A stretch of 64,000 nt of DNA from Rhodobacterales bacterium (GTDB taxonomy: Bacteria; Pseudomonadota; Alphaproteobacteria; Rhodobacterales; Rhodobacteraceae), in NCBI GenBank assembly GCA_002748285.1, contig PDSA01000004.1:16924-80923 (forward strand), written 5' to 3'. The notes under the pieces were generated by a model. It was given only the letters and a program-made list of their open reading frames with translations. It was not told where the DNA came from and ran no database searches. Positions 8,519 through 17,884 of the stretch are shown in pieces. Within the stretch, counting starts at the first letter, position 1. Each line of letters begins with the position of its first letter. Position numbers and translations under genes: made by a program.

Positions 8519-9664
8519 TTAGATGATCGCCTCGAACAGCGCCTTGGTGTTTTCCGCCGTCATCTTAATCGGATTGCCGCCAGTGCTGGGGTCTTGCAAC
8601 GCCATCTGGGTCAGCTCGTCAATCCGGTCATCGCCCACGCCCATTTCCGACAGCTTATGCGGTATCTGCATGGAATCGTTGAACTCCTGCACGAAATCGC
8701 AGAACCCGGCAAAGCCGCCCTTGATCCCCAGATAAGCCGCCGCCGCGTCAAAGCGGCTGGCAATCGCCGGCGCGTTCATCTGCAACACCGCTGGCATACA
8801 GACCGCGTTGGTGGTGCCGTGATGGGTGTTGTAAACCGCGCCGATCGGGTGGCTGAGGGCATGAATCGCGCCCAGACCCTTTTGAAATGCGGTCGCCCCC
8901 ATCGCCGCCGCCGACATCATATGTGCGCGGGCCTCGATATCGGTGCCGTCCCGATAGGCGCGGGGCAGATAGTCTTTGACCAGACGCATCCCCTCAAGCG
9001 CGATGCCCTGAGACATCGGGTGGTAATGCGGGCTGGAAAAGGCTTCGACGCAATGGGCAAACGCATCCAGCCCGGTGCCAGCGGTAAAGAATTTGGGCAT
9101 CCCCACCGTCAGTTCGGGGTCGGAGATTACCACCGAAGGCAGAACTTTGGGGTGGAAAATGATCTTTTTCACATGGCTGACGCTGTCGGTAATCACCGAA
9201 GCCCGCCCCACCTCGGAACCCGTCCCCGCCGTGGTCGGCACCGCGATGATCGGCGCGATGACATCGGCATCGGCGCGGGTCCACCAATCGCCAATATCTT
9301 CGAAATCCCAGACCGGGCGGGTCTGGCCGGCCATAAACGCCACCATCTTACCCAGATCCAACCCCGAGCCGCCACCAAACGCAATCACCCCATCATGGCC
9401 ACCCTCGCGATAAACCTGAACACCGGCGGCCAGATTAAGCTCGGTCGGGTTCGGGTCAACCTGGCTAAACATCGCCCGCCCCAGCCCGGCGGCGTCCAGC
9501 AGGTCGAGCGTGTTTTGGGTGATCGGCAGATCGGCCAGCCCCTTATCGGTGACCAGCAGCGGTTTGGTGATGCCAATGTCCCGGCAGGCCTGAGCGATTT
9601 CGGCAATCCGCCCGGCACCGAATTTCATTTGCGTAGGGTAAGACCAGTTTCCAATCAGTTGCAT
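8519..9664 (-). CDS. Iron-containing alcohol dehydrogenase (amino-alcohol pathway candidate)
   Basis: Group III, NAD(P)-dependent, metal-binding alcohol dehydrogenase of 381 residues. The nucleotide site GGGSGLDLGK is at 97-106 and the metal ligands are predicted as Asp200, His204, His268 and His282 (spacing matches the family). It is the last of three genes; the ALDH stop lies 4 bp before its start. With the gamma-glutamyl-ligase-like gene first in the operon, the likely substrate is the hydroxyl of a gamma-glutamylated amino alcohol such as ethanolamine. This is inferred from context, not from residues in this protein. Confidence 0.88.
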   Translation of the reverse strand: MQLIGNWSYPTQMKFGAGRIAEIAQACRDIGITKPLLVTDKGLADLPITQNTLDLLDAAGLGRAMFSQVDPNPTELNLAAGVQVYREGGHDGVIAFGGGSGLDLGKMVAFMAGQTRPVWDFEDIGDWWTRADADVIAPIIAVPTTAGTGSEVGRASVITDSVSHVKKIIFHPKVLPSVVISDPELTVGMPKFFTAGTGLDAFAHCVEAFSSPHYHPMSQGIALEGMRLVKDYLPRAYRDGTDIEARAHMMSAAAMGATAFQKGLGAIHALSHPIGAVYNTHHGTTNAVCMPAVLQMNAPAIASRFDAAAAYLGIKGGFAGFCDFVQEFNDSMQIPHKLSEMGVGDDRIDELTQMALQDPSTGGNPIKMTAENTKALFEAII

Positions 9665-9668
9665 TCTG

Positions 9669-11051
9669 TCAGGCTTTCTTCAGGTGATATGATTTCGGGC
9701 GGGTCAGGTTCTGATAGCCAATGACCGACAGAGCCCCCCCGCGCCCGGTGTTTTTGCAGCCGCTCCAGCACAGGCCGGGATCGACATAATCGGCGCGGTT
9801 CATGAACACGGTGCCGGTTTGCAGCGCGGCTCCGATGCGTTCGGCCCGGGCCAGATCGGCGGTCCAGATCGAAGCGGTCAGACCAAAATCGCTGTCATTC
9901 ATCAAACGGATCGCCTCGGCATCGTCAGAGACCCTCATGATCCCAACCACCGGGCCAAAGCTTTCCTCACGCATCACGCGCAAGGAATGATCCACATTGA
10001 TCAGAATTTGCGGCATCAGATAGGCGCCGCCATCATCCTGCGGGAACTGGGCGGGGTCGATCAACGGCCTGGCCCCGGCGGCAATCGCCTCGGCCGTTTG
10101 CCTGCGCACCTCATCGGCAAAGCGTTTATGCGCCATCGGGCCCAGGCTGGTGTTCGGGTCCAGCGGGTTGCCCAGCTGATAGCCATTGACGATCTCGACT
10201 GCTTTGGCAACGAAATCATCATAGAGGCTGTCGATCACATAAATCCGCTCGATCCCGCAGCAGCATTGCCCGGAATTGAACATCGCCCCGTCGATCAAAG
10301 TCGCCACGGCGGCCTCCAGATCAGCGTCTTCGGTGACATAGCCGGGGTCTTTGCCGCCCAGTTCAAGCCCGATGCCGGTAAAGGTGCCCGCCGCAGCGCG
10401 TTCAATCGCCTGCCCGCCGCCGACCGAGCCGGTGAAATTGACGAAATCAAAGCAGCGCCCGGCGATCAGTGCCGAAGTGGTATCGTGGCCCAGAAACAGG
10501 TTCTGGAACACATCAGACGGCACGCCCGCCTGCGCAAAAGCCTGCGCCAGCCGCTCGCCCACCAGCGGGGTCTGGCTGGCGTGTTTCAGCACCACCGTAT
10601 TGCCCGCAATCAGCGCCGGCGCGATGCTGTTAATCGCGGTCATGAACGGATAATTCCACGGCGCCACCACCAGCACCACGCCCAGCGCTTCGCGGGCGAT
10701 ATAGCGTTTGAACTGCTCCGTGTCTTCAACCGGCATCGGTGCCAGCGCCTGTTCGGCGATTTCGGCCATATAGCGGGCGCGATCCTGAAAGCCGGAAAAT
10801 TCGCCGCCATAGCGCACCGGGCGGCCCATCTGTTGCGCCAGCTCGGGCACGATCTGATCATCCATCTCGCCAATCGCCGCCACTGCGGCCAGCACCAGAT
10901 CAATGCGTTCCTGCAACGGCCGCGCCGCCCAGGCGGGCTGGGCGGCTTTGGCGCGGGCGGCGGCGGCTTTGGCCTGCTCCAGCCCCAGCAAAGGGCGCTC
11001 GACCAGCACCGTGCCATCAATCGGAGAGATACATTTCAAAACTTCTGTCAT
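9669..11051 (-). CDS. NAD(P)-dependent aldehyde dehydrogenase
   Basis: 460-residue ALDH-superfamily enzyme. The general base is Glu230 (GLELGGKDPG) and the catalytic nucleophile is Cys264 in GQCCCG, a cluster of three cysteines. APWNYPF (130-136) is the usual N-terminal motif. Position two in the operon between the GS-like ligase and the Fe-ADH suggests it oxidises the aldehyde that the Fe-ADH makes, giving a gamma-glutamyl amino acid. Related enzymes include PuuC-like and succinate-semialdehyde dehydrogenases; the exact substrate cannot be read from sequence. Confidence 0.9.
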   Translation of the reverse strand: MTEVLKCISPIDGTVLVERPLLGLEQAKAAAARAKAAQPAWAARPLQERIDLVLAAVAAIGEMDDQIVPELAQQMGRPVRYGGEFSGFQDRARYMAEIAEQALAPMPVEDTEQFKRYIAREALGVVLVVAPWNYPFMTAINSIAPALIAGNTVVLKHASQTPLVGERLAQAFAQAGVPSDVFQNLFLGHDTTSALIAGRCFDFVNFTGSVGGGQAIERAAAGTFTGIGLELGGKDPGYVTEDADLEAAVATLIDGAMFNSGQCCCGIERIYVIDSLYDDFVAKAVEIVNGYQLGNPLDPNTSLGPMAHKRFADEVRRQTAEAIAAGARPLIDPAQFPQDDGGAYLMPQILINVDHSLRVMREESFGPVVGIMRVSDDAEAIRLMNDSDFGLTASIWTADLARAERIGAALQTGTVFMNRADYVDPGLCWSGCKNTGRGGALSVIGYQNLTRPKSYHLKKA

Positions 11052-11069
11052 GGGGATTGCTCTTATCCT

Positions 11070-12431
11070 TTAGGCCCGTTCAAACCCGCGGGCGATTTCA
11101 TAATCGGTGACCACACGGTCAAATTCTTCCTGCTCCCAAGTGGCGGCACGGTAATAATGATTGACCACCGCATCGCCAAAGGCCGTCCGCAGCATCTGCG
11201 AGTCCTTCAGCGCTTCGCCGGCATCACGCAGATTGGCCGGGATGCTGCCAGCCTCGGCGGCGTTATAAGCATCGCCGGTCAGCGGCTCGGACAGCTCCAG
11301 CTTTTCCTCGATCCCCGCCAGCCCGGCAGCCAGACAGGCGGCCATCGCCAGATAAGGGTTCAGGTCAGAGCCGCCGATCCGGCACTCGACCCGAATGGCC
11401 TTGCTGCCCTCACCGCACAGGCGGAACCCGGCGGTGCGGTTGTCAATCGACCACGCGGTGCCAATCGGCGCGAAGCTGCCCTTTTGAAAGCGCTTATAGC
11501 TGTTGATATAGGGGGCCAGAAAATAGGTGTAATCTCCGGCATATTTGATCAGCCCGGCCAGATAATGGCGCATCAGATCGGACATGCCATAAGGTTTGTC
11601 AGCATCATAAAACAGTGGGGTGTCGCCCTGCCACAGCGATTGATGGATATGCGAGGACGAGCCCACCCGATCGGCGTGCCATTTGGGCAAAAACGTCACC
11701 GCATGGCCCTGCCCCCAGGCGATTTCCTTGACCGCATGTTTGGCAATGCTGTGGTGATCGGCGCAATCCATCGGCGCGGCATATTTGATGTTGAGCTCTT
11801 CCTGACCGGCCTCGGCCTCGCCCTTGGAGCCCTCAACCGGAATGCCCGCCGCCAGCAGATGATTGCGGATCGGGCGCATGATATGCTCTTCCTTGGTGGT
11901 TTGCAGGATGTGGTAATCCTCGTTATAGGCGCTGATCGGTTGCAGGTTCAAAAAGCCTTCGGCGCGGATCTCATCAAAGCTCTGGGCGAACAGGAAAAAC
12001 TCCAGCTCGGTCGCCATCATCGCGTTCATCCCCAGATCGGCCAGACGCGCCAGCTGACGTTTGAGCATGGCACGCGGGGCATGGGCGACGTCGTGGCCGT
12101 GGTGATCCAGCACATCGCACAGCACCATGGCGGTGCCCTCCAGCCATGGCACCGGGCGCAGCGTGTCCAGATCGGGGCGCATCACATAATCACCATAGCC
12201 AGTCTGCCAGCTGGTCGAGGCATAGCCATCCGGGGTGGCCATCTCAAGATCCGTGGCCAGCAGGTAGTTGCAGCAATGGGTCTCTTTCCACGCCCCATCC
12301 ACGAAATATTGCGCCACCATGCGTTTGCCCATCAAACGGCCCTGCATGTCCACCATCATCACCAGCACCGTGTCGATGCTGCCTTGTTCAACCTGCTGTT
12401 TCAGGGTTTCAAAGGGTAGAGGGGCGGGCAT
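11070..12431 (-). CDS. Glutamine-synthetase-family gamma-glutamyl amine ligase
   Basis: 453 residues from the ATG at 12431, which AGGAG precedes by seven bases; an ATG at 12467 would add 12 residues. It has the GS fold: ATELEFFLF, GEAEAGQEELNIKY, the nucleotide/substrate segment KWHADRVGSSSHIHQSL, and RVECRIGGSDLNPYLAMA at the active site. Sequence features are closer to PuuA/IpuC/GlnA4-type ligases that join glutamate to amines than to true GlnA, and no adenylylation tyrosine loop is visible. Clustered with ALDH and Fe-ADH, it probably forms gamma-glutamyl-amino-alcohol. Confidence 0.85.
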   Translation of the reverse strand: MPAPLPFETLKQQVEQGSIDTVLVMMVDMQGRLMGKRMVAQYFVDGAWKETHCCNYLLATDLEMATPDGYASTSWQTGYGDYVMRPDLDTLRPVPWLEGTAMVLCDVLDHHGHDVAHAPRAMLKRQLARLADLGMNAMMATELEFFLFAQSFDEIRAEGFLNLQPISAYNEDYHILQTTKEEHIMRPIRNHLLAAGIPVEGSKGEAEAGQEELNIKYAAPMDCADHHSIAKHAVKEIAWGQGHAVTFLPKWHADRVGSSSHIHQSLWQGDTPLFYDADKPYGMSDLMRHYLAGLIKYAGDYTYFLAPYINSYKRFQKGSFAPIGTAWSIDNRTAGFRLCGEGSKAIRVECRIGGSDLNPYLAMAACLAAGLAGIEEKLELSEPLTGDAYNAAEAGSIPANLRDAGEALKDSQMLRTAFGDAVVNHYYRAATWEQEEFDRVVTDYEIARGFERA

Positions 12432-12627
12432 GGCGTTCTCCTGAGCTATTGCATTTGGCCCCAGCACACGAGTCGGGCCAAAGGGTTAATGGACTTTAGC
12501 CCCTGCATTCAGGAAGGCCAGCATTTTTCGGCTGATTTTACAAAAGACCCCGGCCCGTCGGGATTGGCTCAGCCAGAGAGGCCCGCCCCCTGCCCCGGGC
12601 AAGCTGCTGCTGAGCATCGCGCCGCCC

Positions 12628-14124
12628 TTAGCTGCTCTGGGCAATCCGAAAACTGACCGCCTCGGCCACATGATGTTTGCGCACATCATCCACCCCTTCC
12701 AGATCGGCAATGGTGCGGGCCACCCGTAGCACCCGGTGATAACCCCGCGCCGACAGGCCAAAGCGCTCGGCCACCCGGACCAGAAGCTCACGCCCCTCCC
12801 GATCCGGGGTGGCGATTTCGGTGAGCAAATTGCCCTCGGCATCAGCATTGACCCGCACATCGTCATAAGCGCTGAACCGCTCCTGCTGCCGGGTGCGCGC
12901 CGCCGCCACCCTTGCGGCGATTTCGGCCGAGCTTTCGCCGCTTGCCGGCAGATCAAGGTCGCTATAATCGACCGCTGGCACCTCCAGTCGCAGATCGAAC
13001 CGGTCCATCAGCGGGGCCGAGATTTTGCCCAGATAGTCCTGACTGCATTGCGGCCCCCGGCTGCACTCCTGCAGGCTGCCACAGCGGCACGGATTGGCCG
13101 CCGCCACCAGCATGAAACGGCACGGATAGCGGATATGCGCATTGGCCCGCGCCACCACCACGCTGCCGGTCTCTATCGGCTGGCGCAGAGTTTCCAGCAC
13201 GGTGCGCGGATATTCCGGCAACTCGTCCAGAAACAGGATGCCGTTATGCGCCAGCGAGATTTCGCCCGGTTTCGCCCCCTTGCCTCCGCCAATGATCGCG
13301 GCGATCGAGCTGGTGTGATGCGGTTCGCGAAACGGCCTTTGCCGCGAGATGCCGCCATCCTCCAGCAGGCCCGAGAGCGAATGGATCATCGAAGTTTCGA
13401 GCGCTTCGGCGGCGCTCAGATCGGGCATGATGCCGGGCAGGCGGGCGGCCAGCATGGATTTACCCGCGCCGGGCGGGCCGATCATCAGCATATGATGCCG
13501 CCCGGCAGCGGCGATTTCCAGCGCCCGTTTGGCCCGTTCCTGCCCTTTGACATCGCGCATATCGCGGCCCGGAGCCTGTGGCGAGACCTCACCCGCCACT
13601 GCGGGCAGCAGCGGGTTCTGGCCGGTGAAATGGTGCAGCGCCTGAGTCAAATTGTCCGGGGCGAACACCGGGGTTGCCCCGACCCAGGCTGCTTCGGGGC
13701 CGCAGGCTTTGGGGCAGAGCAAGCTGCGGTTATGTTCAGCCGCGGCCATGGCGGCGGGCAGCGCCCCCAGCACCGGGATCAGTGACCCATCCAGCGAAAG
13801 CTCGCCCAGGGCCACGATGTTCTCAACCTCTTCGGCCGGAACCATGTCCAGCGCCGCCAACAGCGCCATGGCGATTGGCAGATCGAAATGCGAACCGGCC
13901 TTGAGCACATCGGCGGGCGAAAGATTGATGGTGATGCGTTTGGATGGCAGCGCGATGGACATGGCGGTCAGCGCTGCACGCACCCGTTCGCGGGCCTCGG
14001 AAACCGCCTTGTCCGGTAGCCCGACGATGGAAAAAGACGGCAGGCCGGGGCTGATGGCGCATTGCACTTCGATCAGCCGGGCCTGAACGCCTTCAAAGGC
14101 AACCGTGTAGGCGCGGGCCACCAT
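12628..14124 (-). CDS. comM: YifB/ComM family Mg-chelatase-like AAA ATPase
   Basis: Full-length (498 aa) ComM-type protein. An N-terminal Lon-like ChlI domain (SFSIVGLPDKAVSEARERVR) is followed by an AAA+ core with Walker A GPPGAGKS, Walker B LFLDELPE, and the cysteine cluster NPCRCG...CSRGPQC. In naturally competent bacteria ComM is a hexameric helicase that promotes branch migration during transformation. The start at 14124 has GGGGGAAG upstream; 14151 is the alternative. It is a single gene on the strand with ~255 bp of empty DNA before it. Confidence 0.9.
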   Translation of the reverse strand: MVARAYTVAFEGVQARLIEVQCAISPGLPSFSIVGLPDKAVSEARERVRAALTAMSIALPSKRITINLSPADVLKAGSHFDLPIAMALLAALDMVPAEEVENIVALGELSLDGSLIPVLGALPAAMAAAEHNRSLLCPKACGPEAAWVGATPVFAPDNLTQALHHFTGQNPLLPAVAGEVSPQAPGRDMRDVKGQERAKRALEIAAAGRHHMLMIGPPGAGKSMLAARLPGIMPDLSAAEALETSMIHSLSGLLEDGGISRQRPFREPHHTSSIAAIIGGGKGAKPGEISLAHNGILFLDELPEYPRTVLETLRQPIETGSVVVARANAHIRYPCRFMLVAAANPCRCGSLQECSRGPQCSQDYLGKISAPLMDRFDLRLEVPAVDYSDLDLPASGESSAEIAARVAAARTRQQERFSAYDDVRVNADAEGNLLTEIATPDREGRELLVRVAERFGLSARGYHRVLRVARTIADLEGVDDVRKHHVAEAVSFRIAQSS

Positions 14125-14379
14125 GCGCTTCCCCCCTGTCCTGTTAACCATTTACAAATGGGGTAGCGCAAAAATGGTTTAGGAATGGTAAATTCTCGAA
14201 AAACTTTCTCAATTCTCCGCCCGCGCGGCTAAGGCCACCCTACTGAGCGACTGAGCGGGCGGGGGATCCTGATCCACGCATCCACAAAAGTTCAGCGTAA
14301 CCTCAAATCCTGATCGCCAAACTGGGCAAGCTGATGCCCAAGCTCTGGGAAACGCGGCCATCACACATGGCTCCGCCTC

Positions 14380-14823
14380 CTACCAGCGGGTCAGTGCCTG
14401 TTCATCGGCCTGCTTGGCAGCAACCCACTCGGCCCCATCGCGGGTGAATTCCTTTTTCCAAAACGGCGCCCGGGATTTCAGATAATCCATCAAAAACTGC
14501 GCCGCCTCAAACGCATCCACCCGATGCGGCGCGGCCGTGGCCACCATCATGATCTGCTCGCCCGGGCGCAGCACCCCATAACGGTGGATGATCAGACTGT
14601 CGCTGAGATTCCAGCGGCGCACGGCCTCGGCCTCGATCTCGCCAAGGGCGCGTTCGGTCATGCCGGGGTAATGCTCGATCTCCATGCGCTCCAGATCACC
14701 GGCGGCGGTGTTGCGCACAATACCGGTAAAGCTGACAACCGCCCCAGCCCCCTCGCAGCGCTCAGCGAATGAGGCCACCACGGTGCCCAGATCAAAGGCG
14801 GGCTGTTGCACCAGAACCGTCAT
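14380..14823 (-). CDS. moaE: Molybdopterin synthase catalytic subunit MoaE
   Basis: MoaE inserts two sulfurs carried by MoaD into precursor Z to make molybdopterin. The 147 residues contain GAVVSFTGIVRN, the conserved HRYGVLRPGE, and the catalytic lysines near LKSRAPFWKKE. It starts one base after the moaD stop, so the two subunits are translated together. It is the last gene of uvrC-pgsA-moaD-moaE. Confidence 0.95.
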   Translation of the reverse strand: MTVLVQQPAFDLGTVVASFAERCEGAGAVVSFTGIVRNTAAGDLERMEIEHYPGMTERALGEIEAEAVRRWNLSDSLIIHRYGVLRPGEQIMMVATAAPHRVDAFEAAQFLMDYLKSRAPFWKKEFTRDGAEWVAAKQADEQALTRW

Positions 14824-14824
14824 T

Positions 14825-15073
14825 TCAGCCGCCCGTCATCGGCGGGAAAAACGCAACCTCGCGCGCGCCGGCAAGCGGGGCGTCAAAATCGCAAAGCTGC
14901 TGATCCACCGCCACCCGCAAAGCCGACAGATCGGCAAAGGCCGCCCCGTAGCGATCCTCCCGCGCCATCAGCTCGGCCACCAGTTCGGCCACGGTCTTAG
15001 CATCGGTGTTCACCTGCTCGCGCGGCACACCGATACGTTCGCGCAGCCAAGCGAAATACAGCACCTCAATCAT
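14825..15073 (-). CDS. moaD: Molybdopterin synthase sulfur-carrier subunit MoaD
   Basis: An 82-residue ubiquitin-like protein ending in the required Gly-Gly (PPMTGG), which is thiocarboxylated to donate sulfur to MoaE. The N-terminal strand EVLYFAWLRERIG is typical. Its ATG overlaps the pgsA stop by one base (TGATG), showing translational coupling. Confidence 0.95.
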   Translation of the reverse strand: MIEVLYFAWLRERIGVPREQVNTDAKTVAELVAELMAREDRYGAAFADLSALRVAVDQQLCDFDAPLAGAREVAFFPPMTGG

Positions 15074-15678
15074 CAGCTGTCATCCTTTAGAAACGGCAAC
15101 GCCTTGACCAGATAATCCCAGCCGGTGATCAATGTCAGCGCCGCCGCCAGCCACAGTAAAACGATGCCGCCATAATAGCTCCATTCGATCCCCGCCGAAA
15201 GCCAGCCCAGATCAGAGCGCTTTTGCTCGTAATGTTCGAAGATCCCTTGCGAAAACAGCACCGCAATCGCCACCATCTGCACGGTGGTTTTCCATTTTGC
15301 CAGCTGCGTCACCTTCAGATTATGCGCCTTGTCGCCGAGAAATTCGCGCAGGCCCGACACAAACACCTCGCGGAAAATGATCATGGTGGCGGGCAGCAAA
15401 ATCCATGCCTTGACCCCGGAAAAGCCGATGATCACCAGCAAGGCAATCAGCACCATCGCCTTATCGGCGATCGGGTCCAGCATGGCGCCGAATTTGCTTT
15501 CCTGTTTCCAGGCCCGCGCCAGATAGCCATCGACGAAATCGGTCAACGCCGCCAGCACGAACAGCACCAGCGCAAACCAATAGGCCCAGGGGGTTTTGAA
15601 ATACAAGAACATAAGCGCCAGCGCAGGGGCGGCCAGCAGGCGGGTGACCGTCAGGATATTGGGGAGATTCCACTTCAT
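15073..15678 (-). CDS. pgsA: CDP-diacylglycerol-glycerol-3-phosphate 3-phosphatidyltransferase
   Basis: PgsA makes phosphatidylglycerolphosphate, the committed step to phosphatidylglycerol, in the inner membrane. The CDP-alcohol phosphotransferase motif D-x2-D-G-x2-A-R-x8-G-x3-D-x3-D is complete at about residues 46-68 (DFVDGYLAR ... GAMLDPIAD). There are about five to six membrane segments over 201 residues. It starts 18 bp after uvrC and overlaps moaD. Confidence 0.95.
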   Translation of the reverse strand: MKWNLPNILTVTRLLAAPALALMFLYFKTPWAYWFALVLFVLAALTDFVDGYLARAWKQESKFGAMLDPIADKAMVLIALLVIIGFSGVKAWILLPATMIIFREVFVSGLREFLGDKAHNLKVTQLAKWKTTVQMVAIAVLFSQGIFEHYEQKRSDLGWLSAGIEWSYYGGIVLLWLAAALTLITGWDYLVKALPFLKDDS

Positions 15679-15696
15679 AGAGACATCCTTAACCGC

Positions 15697-17589
15697 TCAA
15701 CCCTTATCATGGAAGAAGTCATAGAGCGTTTGGGCCAATCTTTTTGAAATCCCGTCCACTTTTTGCAAATCGGCCAGACCGGCGCGGCTGACGGCCTTGG
15801 CACTGCCGAAATGCGCCAGCAAAGCGCGTTTGCGGGCTGCCCCCACCCCGGGCACCCCATCCAGCGGCGTCGCGCCCATTGCCTTGGCCCGTTTGGCGCG
15901 ATGGGTGCCGATGGCAAAGCGGTGGACCTCATCACGCAGGCGCTGCACGAAATACAGCACCGGATCATTGTGACGCAGGGCAAAGGGGCGCTGGCCGGGG
16001 CGGTAAAATTCTTCTTTGCCGGCATCACGATCCTCGCCCTTGGCCACGCCGATCATCGCAATATCGCTAACGCCATAATCGCGCATCACCTCGGCCACCG
16101 CGCTGACCTGCCCGGCCCCGCCATCAATCAACAGCAGATCGGGCCAGCCCTCGCCCTTGCGCTCGGGGTCTTCTTTGATCAGACGCTTGAAACGCCGGCC
16201 CAGAACCTCTTTCATCATCGCAAAATCATCGCCCGGAGTCAGATCGGTATTCTTGATGTTATATTTGCGATACTGGCTTTTGACATAGCCCTCGGGCCCG
16301 GCCACGATCATCGCCCCAACCGCATGGCGGCCGGAAATGTGCGAATTGTCATAGACCTCGATCCGTTTGGGCGGGGCGGGCAGATCGAAGGCTTCGGCCA
16401 GCCCGGCCAGCAATTTCGCCTGCGTGGCGGTTTCGGCCATCTTACGCGCCAGGCTCTCGCGGGCATTGCGCCGCGCGCCCTCGACCAGCTCAGCCTTTTC
16501 ACCACGCATCGGCACCGAGATCACCACCTTGCGATCCGCCTTCAGGCTGAGCGCCTGCTGCATCAGATCGTCATTCTCGATCGGATGCGACAGCAGCAAC
16601 AGGCGCGGCGGCTGTTTGTTTTGGTAGAATTGAGCGATGAACGCCTCCAACACCTCGGCCTCACCCGCCCCAGCCCCGGTGCGGGGGTAAAAGTCGCGAT
16701 TGCCCCAATTCTGATGCGCCCGGATGAAAAACACCTGCACACAGGCCTGCCCGCCCTGCATATGCAGCGCGATCACATCGGCTTCGGCCACGCCACGCGG
16801 GTTAATGCCTTGGCTCTGCTGCACCTGTGTCAGCGCCTTGATCCGATCCCGCAGCGCCGCGGCGCGTTCATATTCCATGGCTTCACTGGCCTGCTGCATC
16901 TGCCGGGCCAGATCATCCTGCACCTTGCTGGTTTTGCCCGACAGGAATTGCTCGGCCTCACGCACCAGATCGTCATAGTCGCTGGCGCTAATTTCCCCCA
17001 CACACGGGGCCGAGCAGCGCTTGATCTGAAACAGCAAACAGGGCCGGGTGCGGCTTTCAAACACGGAATCCGAGCAATCCCGCAGCAGAAACACCTTTTG
17101 CAACTGGTTCAGCGTGCGGTTCACCGCCCCATTGCTGGCAAAAGGGCCGAAATAGCTGCCGACTTCGGCCCGGCGGCCCCGGTGCTTTTTGATCCGGGCA
17201 AAGCGGTGGCTTTTGGCCAGCAGGATGCTGGGAAAGGATTTGTCATCGCGCAGCAGCACATTGTAATGCGGCTTGAGCTGTTTGATCAGGTTTTGTTCCA
17301 GCAGCAGCGCTTCGGTTTCGGTTTCGGTGGTCAGAAACATCATCGACGCGGTTTGCGAGATCATCCGGGCGATGCGCGCCGTGTGGCCGCCGGGTTTGGC
17401 ATAGCTGGCGACCCGCTTGTTCAGATGCCGCGCCTTGCCGACATACAGTACCCGCCCCTCGCGATCCAGCATCCGATAAACCCCCGGACTACCGTCGAGC
17501 GTGTGCAGATAGCTTCGGATGCAATCATGACCCGTTGGCGGATTTTGCCCGGAATTGGGAGGGGAATTGGGGGCGTCAGGTTGGCTCAT
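15697..17589 (-). CDS. uvrC: Excinuclease ABC subunit C
   Basis: UvrC makes both incisions in nucleotide excision repair. Order of domains: GIY-YIG nuclease near the N-terminus ([10 protein letters not shown]...[13 protein letters not shown]), a cysteine cluster ([13 protein letters not shown]), the UVR motif binding UvrB ([15 protein letters not shown]), the RNase H-like second nuclease ([28 protein letters not shown]) and C-terminal helix-hairpin-helix. It has 630 residues. The ATG at 17589 fits the family; upstream in-frame ATGs add a non-conserved leader. Confidence 0.95.
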   Translation of the reverse strand: MSQPDAPNSPPNSGQNPPTGHDCIRSYLHTLDGSPGVYRMLDREGRVLYVGKARHLNKRVASYAKPGGHTARIARMISQTASMMFLTTETETEALLLEQNLIKQLKPHYNVLLRDDKSFPSILLAKSHRFARIKKHRGRRAEVGSYFGPFASNGAVNRTLNQLQKVFLLRDCSDSVFESRTRPCLLFQIKRCSAPCVGEISASDYDDLVREAEQFLSGKTSKVQDDLARQMQQASEAMEYERAAALRDRIKALTQVQQSQGINPRGVAEADVIALHMQGGQACVQVFFIRAHQNWGNRDFYPRTGAGAGEAEVLEAFIAQFYQNKQPPRLLLLSHPIENDDLMQQALSLKADRKVVISVPMRGEKAELVEGARRNARESLARKMAETATQAKLLAGLAEAFDLPAPPKRIEVYDNSHISGRHAVGAMIVAGPEGYVKSQYRKYNIKNTDLTPGDDFAMMKEVLGRRFKRLIKEDPERKGEGWPDLLLIDGGAGQVSAVAEVMRDYGVSDIAMIGVAKGEDRDAGKEEFYRPGQRPFALRHNDPVLYFVQRLRDEVHRFAIGTHRAKRAKAMGATPLDGVPGVGAARKRALLAHFGSAKAVSRAGLADLQKVDGISKRLAQTLYDFFHDKG

Positions 17590-17820
17590 AGATTCACTTT
17601 GGTGATTCCCGATTTTGGCTGCAATCATAGCCGATAAAATGCAAGAGAAAACATCTCCACCCATTCTGGGGATAACTCTGTTCACAACTTGCGACCAACT
17701 CAAATTTTTCCTTTATTTCTGGCCAGTTCGTTAATTTGCCTATTTTTTAGGCAGTTCTGCAAGCCCATGTTTTCAAAGCGATTAATTTCTCAAAAAACAC
17801 AAGTCCTTGAATTTTCTGGC

Positions 17821-17846
17821 AAATTTTTAACCTTTGTTAAAAATTT
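17821..17846. repeat. Perfect AT-rich 11 bp inverted repeat
   Basis: AAATTTTTAAC, loop CTTT, then GTTAAAAATTT. It stands in a strikingly AT-rich 290 bp gap upstream of uvrC and just downstream of the minus-strand SDR stop. It could be a terminator for the SDR transcript (U-rich on the minus strand) or a binding site for a nucleoid or regulatory protein at the uvrC promoter. Confidence 0.6.
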
Positions 17847-17884
17847 TGCGCCCCCGTGCAAAACTACGCCCGGAACGTGCGCTC

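Noticed and set aside
9819..12419. Very long plus-strand open frame (866 codons) opposite the ALDH and GS-like genes
   Set aside because: Antisense shadow: composition rich in His, Arg and Gly with no domain, lying over two clearly conserved minus-strand enzymes.
12486..12617. Short minus-strand frame ending ...NAGAKVH between comM and the GS-like gene
   Set aside because: It continues from an out-of-frame shadow of comM, has no good start and no recognisable similarity.
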